This document shows positions 24,561 through 33,283 of a stretch of 64,000 nt of DNA, piece by piece. The DNA lies in the NCBI GenBank assembly GCA_038230835.1, contig JBBRMM010000017.1:1-64000 (forward strand), given 5' to 3'. The stretch is from DASUHT01 sp038230835 (GTDB lineage: Bacteria > Actinomycetota > Thermoleophilia > Gaiellales > JAICJC01). Each line of letters opens with the position of its first letter. Position 1 is the first letter of the stretch. Both the position numbers and the translations under genes were made by a program. Under the pieces are notes generated by a model, which made no database searches, had not been told where the DNA came from, and worked only from the letters and a program-made list of their open reading frames with translations.

Positions 24561-27500
24561 GTGCTCGCCCAGGACTTCGCCGACTTCGAGCTGCTGGTGG
24601 TCGACAACGCCTCCACCGATTCCACGGCCGAGGTCGTGGCCGGCTTCGCCGACGCTCGCATCCGGTACCTCCGCAACCCCCGCAACCTGGGCATGGTGGC
24701 GTCCTGGGAACACGCTGGTGCGTGAGGCGCGCGGCGAACTGATCGCGAACCTGTGCGACGACGACGTCTGCCTGCCCGGACGACTGTCCCGCCAGCTGGC
24801 CGTCTTCGACGCCCACCCCGACACCGGGGTGGTACACGGAGACGCGGACATGCTGGACGCGTCCGGACGGGTCACCGGCCGCTGGGCATCCCGGGAGTTC
24901 GCGCCCGACGAGCTGCTGCACGTGCTGGTGCGATCGCACAACTACCTGGTCTACCCCTCCACCGTGATCCGCCGGGGTGTGTTCGAGCGCCTGGGCGGGT
25001 ACACCGAGGGGTACTCCATCGCCGCCGATCTCGACCTGTGGCTGCGCGCGGCCGCGGCGGGGATCCGGTTCCGGCACACGCCGGGCGGTGCGGTGGTGGG
25101 CTTCCGCCGCCACGAGGGGTCGGGCTCGCACGAATCGCGTCGCGAGCTCGAGGTGGCGGAGGTGTCGCGCGCGATCGAGGCGACGCTCGAGCGCGAGGGG
25201 GCGCTCGGGCTCGTCCCCGAAGCCGTGGACGAGGCCGACGGCCTGCTGACGCTGGCCGACGCACTGGAGTCACGGGGGCTGCCGCTGCCACACACTGCGG
25301 CGCGCCTGCGGGAGCGGGCGCTGGCAGGGCGGCGGCGGATCATGCTCACCTCGTTCGGCTACAACGACTCCGGCGGCGGTACCATCGTGCCCCGGTACGT
25401 GGCACAGGAATTGGCCCGCCGAGGATGGGACGTCACGGTATTCCACGCGGCGGTGGGGGCGCTGGACGAGGCGCCGCCGTACGCCGTGCGCGAGTGGCGC
25501 GAAGGCGGTGTGCGGTTGATCGGCGTCTTCAACCGGCCGCACGGGCTGCTCGATCTCGGACGGCCCGATCGCGAGGTGGACGATCCGCCCATCACGGCGG
25601 CGTTTGCGCACGCGCTGGATCGGCACCGGCCCGACGTGGTGCACTTCCACAACCTGCACAACCTGGGTGCGGCGCTGCTCGACGAGGCGTCGGTGCGAGG
25701 CCTTCCGGCCTACTTCTCGACCCACAACTACTGGCTGGCCTGCCCGCGCAACTACCTGTACACCGGCCGGCTCGACCTCTGCCACGGCCCCGGCGACGGC
25801 GCGGCCTGCGCCACCTGCGTGGGCAGCCACGACCAGAGCGGATACCGGCGCCGGCTGGAGGAGATCCGGGGCCGCTTCACCCGCTCGGTGAACGTGTGCC
25901 TGGCGGTCTCCGAGGCGATGCGGGGCACGCTCGCAGCGGCCGGCTACCCGATCGAGATGATCGATGTCGTGCACCAGGCGATGCCCGAGGAGACCGCGAT
26001 CTGGCAGGCGCTCGGCCGCGACCGGGCACCCGGCAGGCTGGGCCGGGAACTGCGCGTCGGATTCTTCGGCTCGGCGCTGCCGCACAAGGGCCCGAGCCTG
26101 CTGGTGGACGCCGCCCAGCTGACCGCCGCTCCACTGAGGGTCTCGATCTTTGGTGAGATCTCTGACAGCTTCGCGGCCGACCTGCGTCGCAGGGACGGCC
26201 GGAAGGTGCTCGACGTCCGCGGCGCGTTCTCGCACGCCGACCTGCCGGATCTGCTGGCCGAGGTGGACGTGGCCGTGATCCCGTCGCTGTGGTGGGACTG
26301 CGCACCGCTGACGGTGGCCGAGTGCCTGGCCGGCCGGGTGCCGGTGGTCGCAGCGCGGATGGGCGGCATCCCCGACTTCGTCCGCGACGGGGAGGACGGG
26401 ATCCTGGTGGCCGGCCGCAACCCGGCCGCGCTCGCGGGCACCCTGGAACGGCTGGCCACCGAGCCCGATCTGCTGGAGCAGCTACAGGCCGCGATCCGCC
26501 CGCCGCGAGCATTCACCGACTACGTCGACCAACTCGAGGGCTACTACCGCGGAGAGCGTCCGGCAGCCGGGGCCCGCGGGCGGGCGCCGATCACGGTCGC
26601 GTGGCAGGGCGACCACAGCTCCCGCCAGAGCCTGGCGGGTGTCAACCGGCGGGTCTGCGAGCGTCTGGAGCAGCTACCCGGGATGGCGATCGAGCGCCGC
26701 GACCCGGGCGGGCGCACGCTCGGTACGGCTCCGCCGATGCCGGCCCAGGTCGAGGTCCGACACAGCTTCCCGCCCGACCTCTCACCCGCCGCCTCGGGGC
26801 GGCTGGCACTGATCCAGCCCTGGGAGTTCGGCGCCGTGCCGCGCGACTGGGTGGAGCCGATCAAGCGCGACGTCGACGAGCTTTGGGTGCCGAGCGAGTA
26901 CGTGCGGAGGATGTACCTGGACGCCGGGATTCCAGCGGAGCGCGTGGTCGTGATCCCAAACGGTGTCGACCCGCAGCTGTTCCGACCGGCCGGACCCCGG
27001 CTTGACCTCCCCACTGGCGGCGGGACGACGTTCCTGTTCGTTGGCGGGCTGATCTCGCGGAAGGCGCCCGATGTCGCGGTGGCCGCCTACCAGCGCGCCT
27101 TCGCCGGGCGGGACGACGTGACGCTGGTCATGAAGGACTTCGGCGCCGACTCGATCTACGCCTCGGTCGACCGCTCACGGCTGCAGAAGTACGCCGAGAC
27201 GGGGGAGCTGCCGCGGATCGTGTACCTCACCGACGAGCTGGACGACGCCGAGATGGCCGCCCTGAACCGATCGTGCGACGTGCTGCTGCTGCCGTACCGC
27301 GGCGAGGGGTTCGGCATGCCGGTGCTGGAGGCGATGGCGTGCGGACTGCCCGTGATCGTGACGGCCGGCGGCCCGACCGACGAGTTCGTGCCCGACGACG
27401 CGTGCTGGCGCGTGCGCGCCGAAGTGCGACGTGAGCAGGTGGAGCGGTACGAGAACGTCGAGACGCTGGGGTTCCCGTACCTGCTCGAGCCGGACGGCGG

Positions 27501-28104
27501 GCATCTGGTTGAGCTGCTGGGACGTGCCGACGCCGACCCCGCCGATCGCCGCCGGCGCGGAGACGTGGCCCGGCGTGCGTCGGAGGCGCTGACCTGGGAT
27601 GCGGTTGCGGCCCGCTACCGCGACCGGATCGGCCGGCTGGCCTCGCGGGCACCGCGTGCCGGGCTCGATCGGCGGGCGCCGCTCGAGTTGGACGCCGCGT
27701 CGATCCGGTTGCTGGCGACGCCGGCCTGGCGCGGCGACGATCGCCTGGGCGAGCTGCTCGAGGCGTGGGTGGCGTCGGCGCCGGCAAGCAGCGGTGCGTG
27801 CCTCATTCTGCTGGCCGACCCGCGCAGCGGCGGTTCGGAGGGTGAGTGCACCCAGCGCGTGCTCGACACGGCCGCGACGCGCGGGATCGAGCTTGCCAAC
27901 TGCGCCGACATCACGATCCTCTCGCACCCGCTGACGGGCGGCGACGAGGTCCGCCTGCACGCGGCGGTCGATGGCTACGTGCCACTTCACGCCGCCTGCG
28001 TGGGTCACGCCCGGTACGCCGTGGCGGCCGGGAACGCGCTGCTCGAGCCGACCGCTTCGGCGCTCACCGCCTGGCTCGCCCGCGGGCTGGCGAGCGCCGC
28101 CTGA
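24561..28104 (+). pseudogene. Three-domain glycosyltransferase (GT2-GT4-GT4), truncated and frameshifted
   Basis: The coding signal starts abruptly at GTG 24561 with V-L-A-Q-D-F-A-D-F-E-L-L-V-V-D-N, so the usual first 25 or so residues of a GT2 domain are missing. One extra G in 24706-24708 shifts the frame (…M-V-A-S-W then N-T-L-V-R-E-A-R-G-E-L). From there 1130 codons are open to 28104: the rest of GT2 (L-C-D-D-D-V-C-L), a GT4 domain (S-G-G-G-T-I-V-P-R-Y, V-V-H-F-H-N-L-H), and a second GT4 (V-V-V-I-P-N-G-V-D, E-G-F-G-M-P-V-L-E-A). A weaker C-terminal transferase-like region follows. Such fused enzymes add several sugars in sequence. The GT4 domains could still be made from an internal start. 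Confidence 0.75.
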
Positions 28105-28110
28105 ACGCGA

Positions 28111-28446
28111 CTACGCGCGGGAACGGGCGCGGCGATCGATCAGCCGCACAGCCCCCAAAAAGCCCACGCCCGAGCAGATGACCACCGGCTCGATCGTCAG
28201 CATGTCCAGCTGGGTGGCCTGCCCCGTCAGCCAGAAGAAGAGCGTCGCGGTGATACCGGCGACGACAGCGGCCACGCCGCCCAGGATCGCCATCGCCCGT
28301 GCGAGCTGGAACGCGGCCTCCGCGGGCTGGAAGGGCTGCTTGCTCATCGGCACGGCAAAGCCGGCGGCCACGATGCATCCCTCGGCGGCGAGGAACATCG
28401 TTATCACCGCCAGCTTGGCAACCTCACCAAGGAACCCGATCCCCAT
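28111..28446 (-). CDS. Hypothetical membrane protein
   Basis: A 111-residue protein with three hydrophobic helices (about residues 10-32, 48-72 and 82-100) and a basic C-terminus (R-R-A-R-S-R-A). No family is recognised. ATG 28446 lies eight bases after a strong -10 box, TATGAT, on the minus strand. It converges on the glycosyltransferase gene, with six bases between the stops. Confidence 0.6.
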   Translation of the reverse strand: MGIGFLGEVAKLAVITMFLAAEGCIVAAGFAVPMSKQPFQPAEAAFQLARAMAILGGVAAVVAGITATLFFWLTGQATQLDMLTIEPVVICSGVGFLGAVRLIDRRARSRA

Positions 28447-28454
28447 CGCGGTGG

Positions 28455-28460
28455 ATCATA
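28455..28460 (-). promoter_or_regulatory. -10 box TATGAT of a leaderless gene
   Basis: On the minus strand TATGAT precedes ATG 28446 by eight bases, with no ribosome site between. Confidence 0.5.
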
Positions 28461-28519
28461 TGCCCCGGTTTGCAAGATTGCGGCGCGGACATTGAAGACC
28501 CCCCAAAGCCCACCCACAA

Positions 28520-28539
28520 CCCCACCCAAACGGGTGGGG
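28520..28539 (-). terminator. gltX terminator hairpin
   Basis: CCCCACCC and GGGTGGGG pair around a four-base loop directly after the gltX stop on the minus strand. A short TTG follows rather than a full T tract. Confidence 0.6.
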
Positions 28540-29973
28540 TCATGCCGCGGTCGCGAGACGACCCGCGGCGGCCCGGATCCGGGCCAGTGATTCGTCGCGA
28601 CCCAGCAACTCCAGGCTCTCGTACAGGCCCGGCGAGACGGTGCCGCCGGTGATCGCCACCCTCACCGGCGTGAACACCACCCGCGGTTTGAGCCCGGTTG
28701 CGTCGCAGGCCGCGCGCAGCGCGGCCTCGATCGCACCGGCCCGCCACTCGGCCACACCGGCGAGCTCGGCCAGCACCGCCGCCAGCGACTGGGCGGCCTC
28801 CGGTTCGGCGGCGACCTTGTCCCAGGCGATCGGGTCGATCTCGACGGGCCCGAACAGGAACCCGCACAGGCCCTCGAACTGGCTCAGCAGGCGCAGCTTC
28901 TCGTGGGCCAGCGGGGCCGCCTCGGCGACCCGCGCCGGCTGGTCGGCCAGCCGAGACCCGATCCTCTGGAGGTGCTCCAACAGCAGCGCCGTGAATGCGC
29001 CGGCGTCGAGCGCACGCAGGTGCTCGCCGTTCAGCCACTCGAGCTTGTCGGGATCGAACACCCCCGGGCTGCGGTTCACGCGCTCCAGAGTGAAGCGCTC
29101 GCGCAGCTCGCCCCGGGTCATGTAGGTCGTGTGGTCGTCGTAGCTCCATCCCACCAGCGCCACGTAGTTGACCAGTGCGTCTGCGATCACCCCGCGATCC
29201 CGAAACTCCTCCACCGAAACCGCGCCGTGGCGCTTGGAGAGTCGTTTCTTGTCGGTCCCGAGCACCATCGGCAGATGGCAGTACGTCGGCGGCTCGGCGC
29301 CGAGCGCCTGGTAGAGCGCCAGCTGGCGGGGTGTCGAGGAGAGCAGGTCCTCGCCCCGGATGACGTGGGTGATGCCCATGTCGATGTCGTCGAACGGGTT
29401 GGCGAACTGGTACGTGGGCGACCCGTCGGAGCGCATGATGACGTGGTCGCCGAGCAGCGCGTTGTCCCACTCCACCGACCCCCGGACGACATCAACGATC
29501 GAGGTGACGCCCTCCCGCGGCACCGCGAGCCGGACCGCGAAGCCGCGGCCCTCGGCCTCGAAGGCGGCCTGCTGGGCGGAGTCGAGCGATCTGCAGCGAC
29601 CGCCGTAGATCAGCGGCAGCTCGGCCGCTCGCCGGCGCTCCCGCTCGGCCTCCAGCTCCTCCGCGGTGCAGTAGCAGCGGTATGCCGCTCCGCTCGTCAC
29701 GAGCCGGGCGGCGGCGGCGGCGTACAGCGGGAAGCGCTCGGTCTGCCGGTAGGGGCCGTCGTCCCAGTCGATGCCCAGCCAGCCGAGCACCCGCAGCGCC
29801 TGCTCGATCGCGCCGGCGGTGGATCGTTCGGTGTCGGTGTCTTCGAAGCGCAGCACCACCCGCCCGCCGACGCCGCGGGCGAACAGCCAGTTGTAGACGA
29901 ACGTGCGCGCGCTTCCGACGTGCAACAGGCCGGTCGGGCTGGGAGGCAGGCGGACGCAGACGGGACGGTTCAT
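28540..29973 (-). CDS. gltX: Glutamate--tRNA ligase
   Basis: A 477-residue class I aminoacyl-tRNA synthetase charging tRNA-Glu. R-L-P-P-S-P-T-G-L-L-H-V-G-S-A-R holds the HIGH-type motif (HVGS), and K-K-R-L-S-K-R-H-G-A-V-S-V the KMSKS-type motif. R-F-E-D-T-D-T-E-R-S is the family's ATP/Glu-binding signature, and the C-terminal anticodon-binding domain is of normal length. ATG 29973 starts exactly at R-P-V-C-V-R-L-P-P-S-P; the open frame upstream is antisense to nfo. A TAGGAT box (29984-29989, minus strand) ends ten bases before the start, so the leader is very short. The gene diverges from nfo across 37 bases. Confidence 0.93.
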   Translation of the reverse strand: MNRPVCVRLPPSPTGLLHVGSARTFVYNWLFARGVGGRVVLRFEDTDTERSTAGAIEQALRVLGWLGIDWDDGPYRQTERFPLYAAAAARLVTSGAAYRCYCTAEELEAERERRRAAELPLIYGGRCRSLDSAQQAAFEAEGRGFAVRLAVPREGVTSIVDVVRGSVEWDNALLGDHVIMRSDGSPTYQFANPFDDIDMGITHVIRGEDLLSSTPRQLALYQALGAEPPTYCHLPMVLGTDKKRLSKRHGAVSVEEFRDRGVIADALVNYVALVGWSYDDHTTYMTRGELRERFTLERVNRSPGVFDPDKLEWLNGEHLRALDAGAFTALLLEHLQRIGSRLADQPARVAEAAPLAHEKLRLLSQFEGLCGFLFGPVEIDPIAWDKVAAEPEAAQSLAAVLAELAGVAEWRAGAIEAALRAACDATGLKPRVVFTPVRVAITGGTVSPGLYESLELLGRDESLARIRAAAGRLATAA

Positions 29974-29998
29974 GCCGGGGATGATCCTATTGTCTGGA

Positions 29999-30004
29999 TA
30001 CCAT
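29999..30004 (+). promoter_or_regulatory. -10 box TACCAT of a leaderless gene
   Basis: TACCAT is followed by six bases and ATG 30011. It sits in the 37-base divergent gltX/nfo spacer. Confidence 0.45.
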
Positions 30005-30010
30005 CGGCTC

Positions 30011-30895
30011 ATGCACTTGGGCGCACACGTCGGCACGGCGGGCGGGATCGACACGGCGGTCGAGCGTGCGCGGCTGCTCGGCGCGTCCGCTCTGCAGGTG
30101 TTCACACAGAGCCCGCGCCAGTGGAGGCACCCCGAGCCTGACGCCGAGGCGTGCGCGCGCTTTCGCGACCGCCGGCGGGCGACGGGGATGGCGACCGTCG
30201 CCTGCCATGCCACCTATCTGATCAACCTGGGGGCGACCGACGACACCGTCTATCACCGCTCCGTCCAGGCACTGCGCGACACCGTTGCGGCGGCGGCGAT
30301 GATCGAGGCCGACGGCGTGGTGTTCCACCTGGGCAGCCACCTCGGCCGCGGGCTCGACGCCGCGCTGCACCAGATCGCGCCGGCGCTCGAGATCGCGCTC
30401 GGCAGCTTCCCGTCCGGCTCGCGGACGGGTCTGTGGATCGAGAACTCCGCCGGTGCCGGCGGCACGATGGGCGTTGCACTGCAGGAGATCGCCCTGGTCA
30501 TCGACGAGCTCGGCCGCCACTCGCGACTGGGAGTGTGCCTCGACACCTGCCACCTGTGGGCGTCCGGGGTCGACATCACCGATGCCGGCCGGATGGACGA
30601 CCTGCTGGACGAGCTGGAGGGGCGGATCGGGCTCGACCGACTCGGGTGTCTGCACGTGAACGACTCGGCGACGCGACTGGGCTCCAACCGCGATCGGCAC
30701 GCAAATGTCGGCCAGGGTCTGATCGGGCGGGGGCTGGCCGTGATGCTCGGGCATCCTCGGCTGCAGCACGTGGCCGCGATCATGGAGACACCCGGCGCCG
30801 CCGGGCACGGCGCCGATGCCGCCGAGATGGCCGCCATCCGCCGCCTGCACCGCAACGGGCTTCGCCGCTGGGCGCGGCGCGCGGACCGTGTTTGA
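30011..30895 (+). CDS. nfo: Deoxyribonuclease IV (endonuclease IV)
   Basis: A 294-residue AP endonuclease of the TIM-barrel, zinc-dependent Nfo family, which cuts DNA 5' to abasic sites in base excision repair. Visible features: L-G-A-H-V-G-T-A-G-G at the N-terminus with the first metal His, Q-V-F-T-Q-S-P-R-Q-W, F-H-L-G-S-H, W-I-E-N-S-A-G (Glu ligand), C-L-D-T-C-H-L-W-A-S-G, and L-H-V-N-D-S near the end. ATG 30011 fits the leaderless -10 box. The stop overlaps the arfB start by eight bases, so the two are one transcript. Confidence 0.9.
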   Translation: MHLGAHVGTAGGIDTAVERARLLGASALQVFTQSPRQWRHPEPDAEACARFRDRRRATGMATVACHATYLINLGATDDTVYHRSVQALRDTVAAAAMIEADGVVFHLGSHLGRGLDAALHQIAPALEIALGSFPSGSRTGLWIENSAGAGGTMGVALQEIALVIDELGRHSRLGVCLDTCHLWASGVDITDAGRMDDLLDELEGRIGLDRLGCLHVNDSATRLGSNRDRHANVGQGLIGRGLAVMLGHPRLQHVAAIMETPGAAGHGADAAEMAAIRRLHRNGLRRWARRADRV

Positions 30896-31319
30896 CATCG
30901 GCGCGGCCCAACCGCTGCCCGCCGCCGAGCTCGAGTTTCGCTTCACCCGCAGCGGCGGGCCCGGCGGCCAGCACGTGAACACGTCGTCCACGCGGGTCGA
31001 GCTCGTCTTCGATGTCGCCCGCAGCCCGAGCCTGACCGACCTCGAGCGCGAGCGCGCCCGCCGCCGCCTGGGCGGGAAGCTGGACAGCGAAGGCCGGCTG
31101 CGCGTCGTGGCCCAGGACGAGCGCAGTCAGGCCCGGAACCGCGCGCTTGCCATCGAGCGCTTCTGCGAGCTGATGCGCACGGCTCTCGCACCGCCCCCCC
31201 CGCCCCGCCGCCCGACCCGGCCCAGCCGCGCCGCGCAAAATCGGCGGATCGACGAGAAGAAGCAGGCCGGCGAGCGCAAGCGGCTGCGGCGCCCGCCGCC
31301 CTCCGACGAGGCGGGATGA
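30888..31319 (+). CDS. arfB: Peptidyl-tRNA hydrolase ArfB (GGQ ribosome rescue factor)
   Basis: A 143-residue protein with the release-factor catalytic motif G-G-P-G-G-Q-H-V-N-T-S-S-T-R-V near residue 28, and a basic C-terminal tail (R-I-D-E-K-K-Q-A-G-E-R-K-R-L-R-R) that in ArfB/YaeJ enters the empty mRNA channel. It hydrolyses peptidyl-tRNA on stalled ribosomes. A poly-Pro insert (A-P-P-P-P-P-R-R-P-T-R-P) precedes the tail. GTG 30888 overlaps the nfo stop by eight bases. Confidence 0.88.
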   Translation: MFDIGAAQPLPAAELEFRFTRSGGPGGQHVNTSSTRVELVFDVARSPSLTDLERERARRRLGGKLDSEGRLRVVAQDERSQARNRALAIERFCELMRTALAPPPPPRRPTRPSRAAQNRRIDEKKQAGERKRLRRPPPSDEAG

Positions 31320-31321
31320 GA

Positions 31322-31327
31322 TAGGTT
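31322..31327 (+). promoter_or_regulatory. -10 box TAGGTT of a leaderless gene
   Basis: TAGGTT precedes ATG 31335 by seven bases, directly after the arfB stop. Confidence 0.45.
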
Positions 31328-31334
31328 CGCCTGC

Positions 31335-32048
31335 ATGACGCGGACGCGAGCGCTGGTCACCGGTGGCGGCACCGGCATCGGAGCGGCGATCGCCCACCGG
31401 CTGGCGGCCGACGGCGCCCAGGTGTGGGCGATGGGTCGGAGGCGGGCGCCGCTCGAGGAGGTGGGCCTGGGTGTGATCGTCGGTGACGTGACCGCCGCGG
31501 CCGACCGCACGGCGGCGCTGGCGGCCACCGGCGACCTGGACGTGCTGGTGAATTGCGCGGGCGTCGGCGACGCCGGCTGGAGCGAGACGATCGACGTCAA
31601 CCTGACGGCGGCGCACGAGCTGGCGGAACTGGCCGCGCCAGGTCTCACGCGCCGTCGCGGCTCGATCGTCAATATCTCGTCCGTGGCCGGCATCGTCGCC
31701 GGGCCGGGAGAGCCGGCCTACGCCGTGTCCAAGGCCGGCATGTTGATGCTGACCCGCGCGCTGGCGGTCAGACTTGGACCGCTGGGGGTGCGGGTGAACG
31801 CGATCTGCCCGGGGTGGGTGCGCACCCCGATGGCCGACGGTGAGGTGTGCGCTCTCGAAGGTGACGTCGAGGCCGGGTATGCGCGGGTGACAAAGCACGT
31901 GCCGCTGCGGCGGCCGGGCCTGCCGCAGGAGGTCGCCTTCGCGGCGGCGTTCCTGGCGTCACCCGACGCCAGCTACATCAACGGCGCGGTGCTGACCGTG
32001 GACGGCGGCATGACCGCGGTCGACGTGGGCATGATCGAGTTCGAGTAG
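31335..32048 (+). CDS. Short-chain dehydrogenase/reductase
   Basis: A 237-residue classical SDR. Cofactor motif T-G-G-G-T-G-I-G (residues 9-16), N-C-A-G (NNAG variant), catalytic Ser in N-I-S-S-V-A-G, Y-A-V-S-K as YxxxK, and the C-terminal G-A-V-L-T-V-D-G-G-M typical of the FabG-like group. It is an NAD(P)-dependent oxidoreductase; the substrate cannot be deduced. A -10 box seven bases upstream suggests an independent leaderless transcript. It converges on the Cys-rich gene, with 15 bases between stops. Confidence 0.85.
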   Translation: MTRTRALVTGGGTGIGAAIAHRLAADGAQVWAMGRRRAPLEEVGLGVIVGDVTAAADRTAALAATGDLDVLVNCAGVGDAGWSETIDVNLTAAHELAELAAPGLTRRRGSIVNISSVAGIVAGPGEPAYAVSKAGMLMLTRALAVRLGPLGVRVNAICPGWVRTPMADGEVCALEGDVEAGYARVTKHVPLRRPGLPQEVAFAAAFLASPDASYINGAVLTVDGGMTAVDVGMIEFE

Positions 32049-32063
32049 CGGGCTGCGCAACCC

Positions 32064-32462
32064 CTACGGCCGGTTGACCGTGACCTTGAAGCTCGTCCCG
32101 TCGGCGGGCAACTCGTGAAACTCGGGGTTCAGGCAGCCGAGCGGGTCAGCGCGGTCCTCGTAGGCGCGCTCGACGCTCGACGCGCAGATCTCGAGCGGCT
32201 GACGCGCCACCAGCACCGCCCCGAAGCCGTGCCGGCGGCGGCTCGACTTGCGCAGGACCTCGAGGTCGAGCTCGGTCGAGAAGATCCCGCGCGTGCACCC
32301 GACATAGGTGCGGCCGAACGCCTCGTGCGCATAGAGGAACGGACACGACCGGGTCAGGCATTCCGACGGGTAGACCACCTTCTGGCAGACGACCCCGCAG
32401 CCGCGGCACTCGACCGCGTCAGCGGCGGGTGCAGTCGGCGGCAGCTGTGGAAGTCCCTTCAT
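32064..32462 (-). CDS. Conserved Cys-rich putative metal-binding protein
   Basis: A 132-residue protein with six Cys in the first half: C-R-G-C-G-V-V-C-Q, then Y-P-S-E-C-L-T-R-S-C-P-F-L-Y-A and Y-V-G-C-T-R-G-I-F. The spacing suggests one or two zinc or iron sites. No named family is certain. ATG 32462 is selected because TAAGCT lies seven bases before it on the minus strand; a longer frame starting at 32492 would read through the box. It lies downstream of the HAD gene, whose stop overlaps the promoter region. Confidence 0.6.
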   Translation of the reverse strand: MKGLPQLPPTAPAADAVECRGCGVVCQKVVYPSECLTRSCPFLYAHEAFGRTYVGCTRGIFSTELDLEVLRKSSRRRHGFGAVLVARQPLEICASSVERAYEDRADPLGCLNPEFHELPADGTSFKVTVNRP

Positions 32463-32469
32463 CCCTCCC

Positions 32470-32475
32470 AGCTTA
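32470..32475 (-). promoter_or_regulatory. -10 box TAAGCT of a leaderless gene
   Basis: Minus-strand TAAGCT followed by GGGAGGG and ATG 32462. The purine run is too close to the ATG to act as a ribosome site, so a leaderless start is more likely. Confidence 0.45.
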
Positions 32476-33198
32476 ACCCCGCTCGCGGACACGGTCTACT
32501 GCCTGCAGCACCTGCATCGGTTCGCTGGCGACGACGTCGGCGAGCGCGTGGTCGCCCTCGTCAGACCGAAACCACGTCGCAAGACAGGTGGCCATCCCCT
32601 CGCGGGCGGGCCCGACCACGTCCTCGAGCACTCGGTCGCCGACGAACAGCGTGCGCTCCGGCGGCACGCCGGCGGCGGTCAGCGCCGCCTGGTAGATGCG
32701 CGGGGAGGGCTTGCGCCAGCCCACCGCGGTGGACAGGATCACGGCGTCCGCACGCTGCGTCATCTGCTCGGCGGCCATCACCTCGAGCAGCAGATCGGGC
32801 GGGTCGAGCGTGTTGGACACATATCCCACCCGGATCCCGCGGCCGCGCAGCTCGTCGATCAGGCGCGGTGCGTCCGGGTGCAGGTGGCGCACCGCGTCCC
32901 AGGAGCGGATCTGCGCCCGCATCGCCGCGTGCAGATCGACTGCCCCGGGCTGGACGCCGAACCGTTCCAGCGCAGCTCGCAGGACGCGGGCGTAGTCAAC
33001 CTCGGCATAGTCCACGGCCGCCTCGGTGGCCTGCTCCAACAATTCGCCGGTGAGGGTGTGGAACGCCTGCAGGTCGACGCTCGAGGCGCCCAGAGCTGCC
33101 AGCAGCACCCCCTCGCCCTCGACCAGCGTCGACTCGTCCCAGCGGATGTCGACCAGGGTGTGCCCATAGTCGAACAACACCGCACCGACGCCCGTCAC
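32473..33198 (-). CDS. HAD-superfamily hydrolase
   Basis: A haloacid-dehalogenase-fold protein of about 241 residues. Motif I is L-F-D-Y-G-H-T-L-V, with the nucleophile Asp present but the usual second Asp (D+2) replaced by Gly. Motif II is Y-V-S-N-T-L, and motif III/IV is W-R-K-P-S-P-R-I-Y with F-V-G-D-R-V-L-E-D. Loss of D+2 is seen in some phosphatases and dehalogenases. The substrate is unknown. The open frame extends to 33249 through a palindromic repeat (V-P-G-T-V-T-G translated). GTG 33198 is my choice, with 33210 and 33180 also possible. Confidence 0.75.
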   Translation of the reverse strand: MTGVGAVLFDYGHTLVDIRWDESTLVEGEGVLLAALGASSVDLQAFHTLTGELLEQATEAAVDYAEVDYARVLRAALERFGVQPGAVDLHAAMRAQIRSWDAVRHLHPDAPRLIDELRGRGIRVGYVSNTLDPPDLLLEVMAAEQMTQRADAVILSTAVGWRKPSPRIYQAALTAAGVPPERTLFVGDRVLEDVVGPAREGMATCLATWFRSDEGDHALADVVASEPMQVLQAVDRVRERG

Positions 33199-33250
33199 GG
33201 TGCCTGGCACCTCAACAGTTGTCACGGCGCCCGTGACGGTGCCAGGCACC
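33199..33250. repeat. Two copies of the GGTGCC-N-GGCACC palindrome
   Basis: GGTGCCTGGCACC (33199-33211) and GGTGCCAGGCACC (33238-33250) lie 39 bases apart (start to start). The second extends to a 17-base palindrome. Both share the flanking GTCACGG/CCGTGAC words with a longer copy inside murF at 48254-48284. Confidence 0.7.
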
Positions 33251-33283
33251 GTGACAGGTGTGTGCGGGAGTGTCGGGAGGGAG

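Noticed and set aside
13150..24720. Programmed ribosomal frameshifting in the glycan genes
   Set aside because: The four shift sites have different sequences and directions, no shared slippery heptamer and no adjacent pseudoknot-like structure; mutation or sequence error is simpler.
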